From an uncultured Slackia sp. (lineage in GTDB: Bacteria; Actinomycetota; Coriobacteriia; Coriobacteriales; Eggerthellaceae), in contig CAKUIK010000041.1 of the NCBI GenBank assembly GCA_934661005.1, positions 1 to 19,776 on the forward strand: 19,776 bases of DNA. The letters are read 5' to 3'. The position numbers were made by a program, and so were the translations under genes. The notes under the pieces were generated by a model. The model was given only the letters and a program-made list of their open reading frames with translations. It did not search any database and was not told the origin of the DNA. The first letter of the stretch is position 1; every line of letters begins with the position of its first letter. Shown here piece by piece: positions 1 through 6,536 of this stretch.

Positions 1-356
1 TATGCGTCGAGAAGCGTTGCCTCGTCTACATAGCCCTCCGAAAGCGGAGCGACCTCAAAGATGGCAGTGCCCTCTTCATCGGTAGTGGTCGTGAGCTGCT
101 TGCCAGCGGCATAACGCGACGTGAGCGTGACCTGGGCGCCTGCGATGGGATTATTCTTGTTGGCGACGTCGACCACCACCACGCCGAACATGGTGCGTGA
201 GAGCACCAGGACCCTGAAGGGATCCTCTTCGTCGGCGTAGGCCTCGGTTGGCGCGAATGGCAACGCGAATACACCTTGGAGGCCTGGCACACGAGGCAGC
301 ATGATACCCGCTAGCGAGGATGCTCCGGCAGCAATAAACGTACGGCGATCAAGCAT
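1..356 (-). CDS. Tat-secreted protein with regulatory/Ig-like beta-sandwich domain (3' end missing)
   Basis: An open frame runs leftward from the ATG at 356-354 to the window edge with no stop, giving 118 codons of an unfinished gene. The N-terminus is a short Tat-type signal: R4-R5-T6-F7 followed by an Ala/Gly/Leu-rich stretch. A plausible signal peptidase site (A-Y-A) lies after residue 41, so the mature protein should act outside the membrane. Residues about 47-118 look like a carboxypeptidase-regulatory or Cna-B-like beta-sandwich: a strand ending in VVVVDV, the loop N-P-I-A-G-A-Q-V, then a T-T-T-T-D-E-E-G-T-A turn and a further strand. Such folds usually sit in modular surface or exported proteins. 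The specific role is unknown because the rest lies outside the window. The ribosome site upstream of the ATG is weak (GGGA). Coding is well supported; the domain name is tentative. Confidence 0.7.
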   Translation of the reverse strand, partial: MLDRRTFIAAGASSLAGIMLPRVPGLQGVFALPFAPTEAYADEEDPFRVLVLSRTMFGVVVVDVANKNNPIAGAQVTLTSRYAAGKQLTTTTDEEGTAIFEVAPLSEGYVDEATLLDA

Positions 357-599
357 CTTCGAATCCCATCTCTCAAAAAACGTTCAAATACTTAAATTCT
401 GTCGCACTTCATTGAGTTTCGTTAGTGCCATTTGGGCGAAAAATCGGCAAAATGAACAAAAGGGTAGACGTATGCTCGATATTCCGCTGCGTCGTTTTGT
501 CGATGTCGCGTGCGCGATGTTTTTCGCGTTCTTTGGTTTCATGCACGTCCCTCAAATTGCTTCGCTTTTGCGTGAGCTCGATGCCTCCCCGAGAAACAC

Positions 600-1217
600 T
601 TACCCGAAAAGCAATTGCGCCAAATCGAAAAGCAGCTTGAGGCCGTAGCAGATAATCACGACGCCGCAAACGCGATTGAGCCAGGTGAGGGCTCGCGTAT
701 TGATTTTGGCGCCGAGCAAATTCGATGCGATGGCGAGCCCGTTGAACCAAATGAAGCTCGCCGATGTGAAGCCGAGGATGAAGGGGAAATCTCCGCTCGC
801 CGGCAGCGTTGCCCTGAATGCTCCAAGCATCATGGTGCCATCGATGAGGGCTTGGGGGTTGAGCCACGTCACGACGAATGCGGCAACGATAATCTTCAAG
901 AATGGCTTGTTGACGTCCTTGCCGCCATCCAAGCTCGCTTCTGACCTTATAAGGCCTATGCCTATATATATGACCAGCAGGCCGCCAAGCCCGAGCATGA
1001 TTTTCTTGAGCCACGGGAACGCGTCCATGAGCGCGCCGGCGCCGAGGAAGCAGGTGACCCCCAGCGAAATATCCCAGAACACAACCACGAGCGACGTCGC
1101 CAGCGCCCGGCCGAATGAATGGCTCAATGCGCTGTTGATGACGAAGAGGTTTTGCATGCCAATGGGGGCCAGGAATGCCAAGCCCAACGATAGTCCTTGA
1201 AGAAAAACGGATAGCAT
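600..1217 (-). CDS. LysE/ArgO-family amino acid exporter
   Basis: This 205-residue integral membrane protein matches the LysE/ArgO translocator family in length (about 200-215) and pattern. It starts with an F-L-Q-G-L-S-L-G helix followed by P-I-G-M-Q-N-L-F-V-I-N, close to the family's P-x-G-P-Q-N-x-F-V-x-N motif, and has V-T-W-L-N-P-Q near residue 118 and a S-A-S-F-I-W-F helix near 153. About six hydrophobic segments are visible. The family exports basic amino acids, or in some branches other small solutes, driven by the proton motive force. The substrate cannot be set from sequence. It lies 119 bases downstream of the serine dehydratase gene on the same strand, so the two may be co-transcribed. 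The spacer holds a long inverted repeat that could control it. The start is the ATG at 1217, with a GGAATG-type ribosome site. Confidence 0.88.
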   Translation of the reverse strand: MLSVFLQGLSLGLAFLAPIGMQNLFVINSALSHSFGRALATSLVVVFWDISLGVTCFLGAGALMDAFPWLKKIMLGLGGLLVIYIGIGLIRSEASLDGGKDVNKPFLKIIVAAFVVTWLNPQALIDGTMMLGAFRATLPASGDFPFILGFTSASFIWFNGLAIASNLLGAKINTRALTWLNRVCGVVIICYGLKLLFDLAQLLFG

Positions 1218-1257
1218 GCTTAAACATTCCTTGCTGTTTGGGACTGATTGGGGCGAA

Positions 1258-1324
1258 ACCCGTTACATGCTCGTAGTGTTAAACGGGTCTAAGACAAAGT
1301 TTGCGCTCCGAGCATGTAGCGGGT
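1258..1324 (-). promoter_or_regulatory. Long inverted repeat with alternative pairing between the serine dehydratase and exporter genes
   Basis: The arms 1258-1273 and 1309-1324 are complementary at 15 of 16 positions, and the odd pair is a G-U in plus-strand RNA. The left arm (ACCCGTT, 1258-1264) can instead pair with AACGGGT at 1282-1288, so two structures exclude each other. No T-run follows on the minus strand, so this is not a standard terminator. It sits 40 bases before the exporter start and could be an attenuator, an operator or a 3' stabiliser of the upstream gene. Function is inferred. Confidence 0.5.
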
Positions 1325-1336
1325 CCCGTAGGCTCG

Positions 1337-3007
1337 CTAACTCATGCAGCCTTCGCAGAATGCGCATGCGGAAGGCGTTGCGGCAAGGCCGCCGAGCGCG
1401 CTTTCTCGAAGCTCGAAGGGGAGGGAATTACCCACGCGGCGCATGGCTTCAACGGTTTCGTCGAAGTTTGCGAGGTTGCCAATGCCTGCGAGCGCGATTT
1501 GCGCCGATACGATTGCGTTAGCGACGCCCGTGGCGTTGCGCTTCTGACAGGGCGCTTCGACCAAGCCTGCGACGGGGTCGCACACCAGGCCCATGAGCCC
1601 GCAAAGCGCATTGCTCGCCGCCGCAAAGCATTGCGCGGGCGTTCCTCCGAAAAGCTCGCATGCCGCGCTCGCGGCCATGGCACTCGCGGCGCCAACTTCG
1701 GCCTGGCAGCCGCCTTCGGCTCCCGCCACCGTGGCGTTTCTCGTGATCAGATACCCAATCGCCGCGGCATTAGCGAGCGCGCTGATGAGCTCTCCATCGC
1801 TGAATCCATGCTCGTCTTGTGCCGCAAGGAGCATTGCGGGCACAACGCCTGACGAGCCAGCGGTAGGGGCGGCAACGATGCGTCCCATAGACGCGTTCGT
1901 CTCAAGAACGGCCATGGCATAGGTGGTTGCGCGGGCGAGCAGGGGGTCGGCGATGCTCTTCGCGGCGGCGCCGGTTGCGACATTCGCTTCGGGCCTCGAA
2001 AGTGCGGCTGCCTCACCGCCGATAAGGCCGCCCATCGAGCGCACGGGCGATGTTATGGGCGCCGTTGCCGATTCGCGCATAACGGAAAGCACGCGTTCCA
2101 AATAGCGTCGCGTGTTGTCGACCGCGACGCCATCGGCTGCAAGCATGCATCGTTCGCGGCGGCACATTGCTTCGGAAATCGCAACGCCCTCTCGTTCGCA
2201 ATAGGCAAGCATGTCGGCGCCGCACGCGAAATCAAGTTCCTCAAAGCGCGCCGCAGCCTCCTGCGGCGTGAATGCTGCCGCGAATCCGGCCGCCTTTTCC
2301 GCATTACCTTTTACCGGAGCCACGGCTTCGTTTGCGCGATCGCTCTTCACGATGCGCACGTCGAAAATGTCGCCATGCTTCGCGATGCTTGCGGCCACGC
2401 GTTCGTCGATTTCGTCGTCGGTTTGCATGATGGTGTAGGCGAGCTCGCCTTTTCGTTCGCGGAACAGCTTCGTCGTGGCGATATTCACGTCGAAGACCGA
2501 TAGGCACGTTGCGATATGCGCCAATACGCCCGCCACATCGCGCTGCTTCACGACGATGCTGTGATATTCGCCCGTCAAGCGCACGTCAATGCCGTTGATG
2601 CGCGTGATAACCGCGGCACCGCCTCCAATGCTCTCGCCGCGCATAGAGACGTGCGAACCTGTAGAGTCGGTTACCTCGATGCATACGGTGTTGGGGTGGG
2701 GCATCGGCTCATTCGGTCGAGGCTCAAAGACGAAGCTTAAATTCTGTTGCTTGGCGATTTCGAACGAATCGCGAATGCGTTCATCGTCGGCCGCCATACC
2801 GAGCAGGCCGGCGACGAGCGCCTTGTCGGTGCCATGTCCGCGATAGGTATGGGCAAAGCTGCCGTACAAATGAAAGGCGACTTGGCGCGGTTCGCCTGCG
2901 AGCAGACGGCGACACATGCTCGCGATGCGCAGCGCGCCTGCCGTGTGGCTGCTCGACGGGCCAATCATAATGGGCCCAATGATGTCACGAATGCCGAGGA
3001 TCCTCAT
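1337..3007 (-). CDS. sdaA: L-serine dehydratase, iron-sulfur type, single-chain (beta-ACT-alpha)
   Basis: This 556-residue enzyme converts L-serine to pyruvate and ammonia in the cytoplasm using a [4Fe-4S] cluster. The order is: beta domain (about 1-140, with G-P-S-S-S-H-T-A-G at 16-24), an ACT-like regulatory segment (about 145-222, H-S-I-V-V-K-Q-R-D-V-A-G-V-L), then the alpha catalytic domain. The family's three cluster cysteines are visible: C434 (GGCQAEVG), C476 (VCDPVAG) and C487 (EAPCQKRN). The C-terminus carries C548, C551 and C554; in the Legionella enzyme a C-terminal cysteine occupies the active site, so C554 may do the same here. Many Firmicutes split this protein into two subunits and E. 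coli SdaA lacks an ACT domain. Fermentative serine use fits the neighbouring transporters. The start is the ATG at 3007 with a GAAAGG ribosome site, facing ppaC across a 117-base divergent region. Confidence 0.95.
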   Translation of the reverse strand: MRILGIRDIIGPIMIGPSSSHTAGALRIASMCRRLLAGEPRQVAFHLYGSFAHTYRGHGTDKALVAGLLGMAADDERIRDSFEIAKQQNLSFVFEPRPNEPMPHPNTVCIEVTDSTGSHVSMRGESIGGGAAVITRINGIDVRLTGEYHSIVVKQRDVAGVLAHIATCLSVFDVNIATTKLFRERKGELAYTIMQTDDEIDERVAASIAKHGDIFDVRIVKSDRANEAVAPVKGNAEKAAGFAAAFTPQEAAARFEELDFACGADMLAYCEREGVAISEAMCRRERCMLAADGVAVDNTRRYLERVLSVMRESATAPITSPVRSMGGLIGGEAAALSRPEANVATGAAAKSIADPLLARATTYAMAVLETNASMGRIVAAPTAGSSGVVPAMLLAAQDEHGFSDGELISALANAAAIGYLITRNATVAGAEGGCQAEVGAASAMAASAACELFGGTPAQCFAAASNALCGLMGLVCDPVAGLVEAPCQKRNATGVANAIVSAQIALAGIGNLANFDETVEAMRRVGNSLPFELRESALGGLAATPSACAFCEGCMS

Positions 3008-3063
3008 GCGCGGCCTTTCTGCTGGGAATTCTGTGGGTCATTTCACACGAATCGGCTCGTGCG

Positions 3064-3094
3064 TTGCTGCCATGGTACACTGTTTCACTATGAT
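3064..3094 (+). promoter_or_regulatory. Candidate sigma-70-type promoter for ppaC
   Basis: TTGCTG (3064-3069) and TATGAT (3089-3094) are separated by 19 bases, slightly long. A start near 3101 would give a leader of about 24 nt that still includes the AAGGAGG ribosome site. TACACT at 3076-3081 is an alternative -10. This is a pattern match only. Confidence 0.35.
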
Positions 3095-3110
3095 TTGTAT
3101 GAAGTGAAAC
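3082..3110. promoter_or_regulatory. Perfect 8-bp inverted repeat (candidate operator) at ppaC promoter
   Basis: GTTTCACT (3082-3089) and AGTGAAAC (3103-3110) are perfect inverted arms around 13 bases. The repeat spans the candidate -10 box and start site and ends one base before the ribosome site. It is well placed for a dimeric repressor that could also affect the divergent serine dehydratase gene. As RNA it would form a hairpin next to the ribosome site. The regulator is unknown. Confidence 0.4.
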
Positions 3111-3124
3111 AAGGAGGAAACCCT

Positions 3125-4060
3125 ATGCCTTCGATTCTGGTGTTCGGCCACAAGAATCCCGATAACGATGCGATTTCGGCTGCGGTCGGCTATGCTTATC
3201 TGAAGAATGAGCTTGCCAAGAAGAACGGCGAAGACGCGACGTACGAAGCTGTTCGCCTCGGCGGCCTTCCGCCCGAGACCGAGTGGATTCTTTCCGAGAA
3301 CGGTATCGAGGCCCCGCGCCTCATCGAAGGCGTGGGCGAGGGCGACAAGGTCATCCTCGTCGACCACAGCGAGGCTCTGCAGTCTGCCGATGGCCTCGAG
3401 AATGCCGAGATCGTCGAAATCGTCGACCACCATCGCCTGGGCGGCCTTACCACTGCGCAACCGCTTCGCTACAACGCCATGCCTGTTGGCTCGACCTGCG
3501 CGATCGTTGCTCGCGAGTTCGGCATCGAGGGCGTCGAGATGCCCAAGGCTATCGCCGCCGTGCTGCTTGGCGCCATGCTTACTGACACGGTTATCATGAA
3601 GTCTCCCACCACTACGAACTTCGACCGCGACATAATCGCGAAAACGGCCGAGTTTGTTGGCGTCGATCCGGTGGAGTATGGCATGAATATTTTCAAGTGC
3701 CGTTCCAACCCGGCTGAGCTGCCTGTTGAGAAAATCGTGAACGCCGACGCGAAGGAGTTCGAGCTCTCCAACGGCAACAAAGTGTACATTGGCCAGTTCG
3801 AAACCGTCGACCTTCAGGCCGTGCTTGGCCGCGAGGCTGAGATTCGCGAGGCCATCAAGGCTCTCGTTGCCGAAAAGGGCTACCAGTTCGTGCTCTTCTT
3901 CGCGACCGACATTCTCGCCGAGGGCAGCCAGTTCATTTGCGAGGGCGATACCGAATTCGTGAACAAGGTCTTCGGCATCGACGTTACCGGCAAGAGCGTA
4001 TGGATGCCGGGCGTTCTTTCCCGTAAAAAGCAGGTTGCTGCTCCTATTCTGGCGGCTTAA
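3125..4060 (+). CDS. ppaC: Manganese-dependent inorganic pyrophosphatase, family II (DHH)
   Basis: This 311-residue cytoplasmic enzyme hydrolyses pyrophosphate to phosphate, pulling biosynthetic reactions forward. Family II motifs are all present: G-H-K-N-P-D-N-D at 8-15 (H9, D13 and D15 as metal ligands), V-D-H-S-E at 79-83 (D80), the DHH motif D101-H102-H103-R104 and the C-terminal substrate-binding S-R-K-K-Q at 299-303. Length matches the usual 305-315 residues, and there is no CBS insert of the regulated subfamily. The ATG at 3125 is chosen because AAGGAGG lies at 3111-3117 with ideal spacing and translation then begins directly at the first strand. A longer in-frame upstream reading would run through the divergent promoter region and is not credible. 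The gene appears monocistronic, with its own promoter and a terminator immediately after the stop. Confidence 0.97.
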   Translation: MPSILVFGHKNPDNDAISAAVGYAYLKNELAKKNGEDATYEAVRLGGLPPETEWILSENGIEAPRLIEGVGEGDKVILVDHSEALQSADGLENAEIVEIVDHHRLGGLTTAQPLRYNAMPVGSTCAIVAREFGIEGVEMPKAIAAVLLGAMLTDTVIMKSPTTTNFDRDIIAKTAEFVGVDPVEYGMNIFKCRSNPAELPVEKIVNADAKEFELSNGNKVYIGQFETVDLQAVLGREAEIREAIKALVAEKGYQFVLFFATDILAEGSQFICEGDTEFVNKVFGIDVTGKSVWMPGVLSRKKQVAAPILAA

Positions 4061-4063
4061 TTG

Positions 4064-4092
4064 GAAGGCCGGCCTTTTATGGCCGGCCTCTT
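4064..4092 (+). terminator. Intrinsic terminator of ppaC
   Basis: Nine consecutive pairs (4066-4074 with 4081-4089, AGGCCGGCC/GGCCGGCCT) close a TTTTAT loop just after the stop codon. The following tract (CTCTTGCTTTG) is only moderately T-rich. The stem is very stable; efficiency is uncertain. Confidence 0.7.
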
Positions 4093-4102
4093 GCTTTGCG
4101 AG

Positions 4103-4214
4103 GCATTGATCGAGACGCAAGTCCCTTGGCTTCTTCTCCCGGTCAATGCTGAAAGCGCGCTTTCGACATTGACGAGAGAACTGGCTGCGGCATTTGCTGA
4201 AAGCACTCTCTCGT
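4103..4214 (+). promoter_or_regulatory. Cluster of three inverted repeats upstream of proC
   Basis: Three structures lie side by side: GCATTGATCG (4103-4112) with CGGTCAATGC (4140-4149), ten pairs including one G-U; a perfect 14-base palindrome GAAAGCGCGCTTTC (4151-4164); and ACGAGAGA (4172-4179) with TCTCTCGT (4207-4214). They lie before the best proC promoter, so they may be protein binding sites rather than a leader RNA. No known riboswitch was recognised. Confidence 0.4.
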
Positions 4215-4253
4215 GTGCTCGCTATGTGGGTTTGAGCCTTCGTCTTTGTGCCC

Positions 4254-4282
4254 TTGACATGAACGATTAGGCTTTGCAATTC
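4254..4282 (+). promoter_or_regulatory. Candidate promoter of proC
   Basis: A consensus -35 box TTGACA lies at 4254-4259. The -10 is less clear: CAATTC at 4277-4282 (17-base spacer) or TGCAAT at 4275-4280 (15-base spacer). Transcription would start about 25 bases before the proC ATG. Confidence 0.45.
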
Positions 4283-4313
4283 GAGTTCAACTTTCTGTTT
4301 TAAGGTGGACACC

Positions 4314-5105
4314 ATGCATAAAATCGGTTTTGTTGGGTGCGGCAATATGGGCCGTGCTATGCTTTCGGGCGTTCTTGCTGCAGGTTTGTGCTCTCCTGGC
4401 GACATCGTGGTTTCAGCGCGCACGAAGAAAACGCTCGACGCCGCTCATGCGGAGTTCGGCGTCGATGTCGCGCTCGACAATTCCGAGGCCGCGAAGGCCG
4501 ATATGGTCGTGCTGGCCGTGAAGCCTCAGATGTATGAATCGGTCATCGCCGAAGTGGCCCCTTCGCTGGTCGCCGGTGCGATTGTCGTTTCGATCGCTCC
4601 CGGCAAGACGCTTTCGTGGCTTTCCGAGAAAACGGGGGCCAAAAAGATTGTGCGCTTGATGCCCAATACGCCTGCCGCCATAGGCTGCGGCATGACCTCC
4701 GTTGCATTCGGCGAGGGCCTCGACGATTCCGACAAGGCTCGCGTCATGGCTTTCGTTCAATCGTTTGGCGAAGGCGAGGTGCTGCCCGAGCATCTTTTCG
4801 ATGCGGCGACCGCCGTTGCGGGCTGCTCTCCTGCCTATGTATACATGTTCATCGAGGCGATGGCTGATGCGGGCGTTGCCGAGGGCTTGCCAAGGGCTTC
4901 GGCGTATCGCATGGCCGCGGCCGCCGTTGCGGGGTCGGCTCGCATGGTGCTCGAAACGGGCCAGCATCCGGCTGCCTTGAAAGATGCCGTATGCTCTCCT
5001 GCGGGAACGACTATCGAGGGCCTTCGTGTGCTCGAAGAGAAAGGCATGCGCTCTGCGGTCATCGAGGGGCTTTTGGCGACCGTCGAAAAAGCCAAGCGCC
5101 TTTAG
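4314..5105 (+). CDS. proC: Pyrroline-5-carboxylate reductase
   Basis: This 263-residue enzyme reduces 1-pyrroline-5-carboxylate to L-proline with NAD(P)H, the last step of proline synthesis. The dinucleotide-binding motif G-F-V-G-C-G-N-M-G lies at residues 5-13. Further family blocks are A-V-K-P-Q-M, M-P-N-T-P-A, G-S/C-S-P-A-Y-V-Y-M-F-I-E-A-M-A-D-A-G-V and the C-terminal H-P-A-A-L-K-D-A-V-C-S-P-A-G-T-T-I-E signature. Length matches E. coli ProC (269). The ATG at 4314 is preferred over the in-frame GTG at 4305 because AAGGTGG (4302-4308) would overlap the GTG but sits five bases before the ATG. The next gene starts 50 bases downstream. Confidence 0.96.
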   Translation: MHKIGFVGCGNMGRAMLSGVLAAGLCSPGDIVVSARTKKTLDAAHAEFGVDVALDNSEAAKADMVVLAVKPQMYESVIAEVAPSLVAGAIVVSIAPGKTLSWLSEKTGAKKIVRLMPNTPAAIGCGMTSVAFGEGLDDSDKARVMAFVQSFGEGEVLPEHLFDAATAVAGCSPAYVYMFIEAMADAGVAEGLPRASAYRMAAAAVAGSARMVLETGQHPAALKDAVCSPAGTTIEGLRVLEEKGMRSAVIEGLLATVEKAKRL

Positions 5106-5114
5106 CGCGCATTG

Positions 5115-5143
5115 TTGATACGGATTATCGTTACCTCTATAAG
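5115..5143 (+). promoter_or_regulatory. Candidate promoter overlapping the ribosome site of the C39-like peptidase gene
   Basis: TTGATA (5115-5120), a 17-base spacer and TATAAG (5138-5143) make a good sigma-70-type promoter. Transcription would start near 5150, only about 6 bases before the GTG, after the AAGGG ribosome site at 5144-5148. Use of this promoter would give a nearly leaderless mRNA; read-through from proC would keep the ribosome site. Confidence 0.4.
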
Positions 5144-5155
5144 AAGGGTTCACGC

Positions 5156-6376
5156 GTGTCGTTGAACGACGAGGAAAAACAGAAATCAATCGAAGACGAA
5201 TCGCATGATGCCGCTCGCATGCGCCTTGAGCGCAGGCGGGCGTCGAAAAATGACGATTCTCGTGATGACGACATTTTTGACCTTTCGGGACGCGGCGCTT
5301 ACCGAGCGGGCAATGCGCAGCGTATCGAGGGAAACCATGTTGGCGGCAACGCTCCTCATTCAAGGACGCATGGCAGATCCGCGCGCTCGGATTATCGTGG
5401 TGCTCGCTATATTGCAGCTTCGCTGTCGTCGCTTTCATCGATTCCAAGGTCGGTTGTCATTTGCGTCGTTGCGGTTCTCGTTATCTTCTTCGCGATGGTT
5501 GTCGCTTCTCGTTTTGGGCATACGCCAGAAGTCGCTTCGTTGGATGCTGCCGAGCAAGCAGAAAGCGTTGGCGGGGAAGGCGAGGATGCTTCCGTCGACG
5601 CGGAGACTTCGAATGTCGACCAGGGCGCGGAAGTCGCGGATTTCTCGTTGCTGCCAGCGGGCTTGGACGCGAAAACGCGCGAAACCCTCGAGTCTCAATC
5701 AGACGATCCGCGCATCGTGAGTATTGTCAATAATGTTGCTGCTCTTGGCAAAACGGGAGAGCATTACCAACTGAAGATGCTGGAGCTCGCCGCCAAAGAT
5801 CCCCAGGCTATCAACTATGTCCTTGATTTCCCTCAACGGTATCCGGCAAGTTCCGGGGAGTCGTATTCCGATAGCGTGGAGCGGGGCACTGTTCCCGACT
5901 TGAAGCAATGGGATGAGCGTTGGGGCTATGTCGAATACTGCGGCGCCGCGATTGGGTCTACGGGATGCTGCCCCACGTCGCTGTCCATGGTTTATATGGC
6001 ACTCACGGGTAAAACCGACAAAACGCCTGCCGATATGGCCGCACTTGCGACTGCCGACGGCTTTGCGGTCGATGGGGAGGGGACCATCGGCGATTTCCTC
6101 GTCGACGACGCCTCAAAGCTCGGTCTTGCGTGCGACGAGTTTTCTCCATCGGCGGCAAACCTCGTTCGCTATCTCAAAAATGGCTACGTCGTGGTTGTGA
6201 ACGTTGGTCAGGGCGATTTCACCGATAGCGGCCATTTCTTTGTTGCACGAGGCGTTGCGAGCGACGGATCAATTCAAATCAACGATCCGTATTCCAGCGT
6301 GAATACGGCGAAAACGTGGGATGCAAATACCATCGTGAACCAGTCGATTGCGATGTACGCCTTCCACGTCGCGTAG
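5156..6376 (+). CDS. Membrane-anchored C39-like (C39_2) cysteine peptidase
   Basis: This 406-residue protein has three parts. Residues 1-98 are hydrophilic, charged and probably disordered. Residues about 99-119 form one transmembrane helix (V-V-I-C-V-V-A-V-L-V-I-F-F). The rest is extracytoplasmic, with an acidic linker followed by a C39_2-type papain-like domain from about residue 245 (D-L-K-Q-W-D-E-R-W-G). The likely catalytic set is C271 in T-G-C-C-P-T-S-L-S-M, H360 in S-G-H-F-F-V and D377 in I-N-D-P-Y. The orientation is predicted as N-inside, C-outside. Proteins of this family cleave peptides or act on the cell wall; the substrate is unknown. The GTG at 5156 has AAGGG seven bases upstream; a longer in-frame reading would overlap the end of proC. 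There is no ABC exporter domain, so it is not a bacteriocin processor of the classical C39 type. Confidence 0.85.
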   Translation: MSLNDEEKQKSIEDESHDAARMRLERRRASKNDDSRDDDIFDLSGRGAYRAGNAQRIEGNHVGGNAPHSRTHGRSARSDYRGARYIAASLSSLSSIPRSVVICVVAVLVIFFAMVVASRFGHTPEVASLDAAEQAESVGGEGEDASVDAETSNVDQGAEVADFSLLPAGLDAKTRETLESQSDDPRIVSIVNNVAALGKTGEHYQLKMLELAAKDPQAINYVLDFPQRYPASSGESYSDSVERGTVPDLKQWDERWGYVEYCGAAIGSTGCCPTSLSMVYMALTGKTDKTPADMAALATADGFAVDGEGTIGDFLVDDASKLGLACDEFSPSAANLVRYLKNGYVVVVNVGQGDFTDSGHFFVARGVASDGSIQINDPYSSVNTAKTWDANTIVNQSIAMYAFHVA

Positions 6377-6536
6377 CCGTCTTGTCCGCTTTAGGCGCCC
6401 CTTTCATCGAAACCTTCTCTCACGGCTGTTTCCGCCCATTAATCCATGAGTCGACGCGTCTCGCCATCGCAAGCCGCTTAAAATGGTATTGTGTGCGCTT
6501 GCGGGTTTACGCCCGCGTGTTCGCACGGAGGTTTTC

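Noticed and set aside
473..648. Possible small plus-strand protein starting M-L-D-I-P-L-R-R-F between the left-edge gene and the exporter gene
   Set aside because: It has no clear ribosome site, overlaps the end of the exporter gene on the other strand and becomes low-complexity in the overlap. A short hydrophobic stretch alone is not enough.
4061..4270. 69-codon frame after ppaC
   Set aside because: It begins inside the ppaC terminator hairpin with a non-ATG start and no ribosome site; the region is better explained by the terminator and inverted repeats.
4090..4313. A riboswitch ahead of proC
   Set aside because: The stems do not match any riboswitch core I know, and the best promoter lies downstream of them, so they may not even be transcribed with proC.
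5156..6376. Bacteriocin-processing (classical C39) system
   Set aside because: There is no ABC exporter domain and no double-glycine leader peptide gene nearby; the layout fits the C39_2 family instead.
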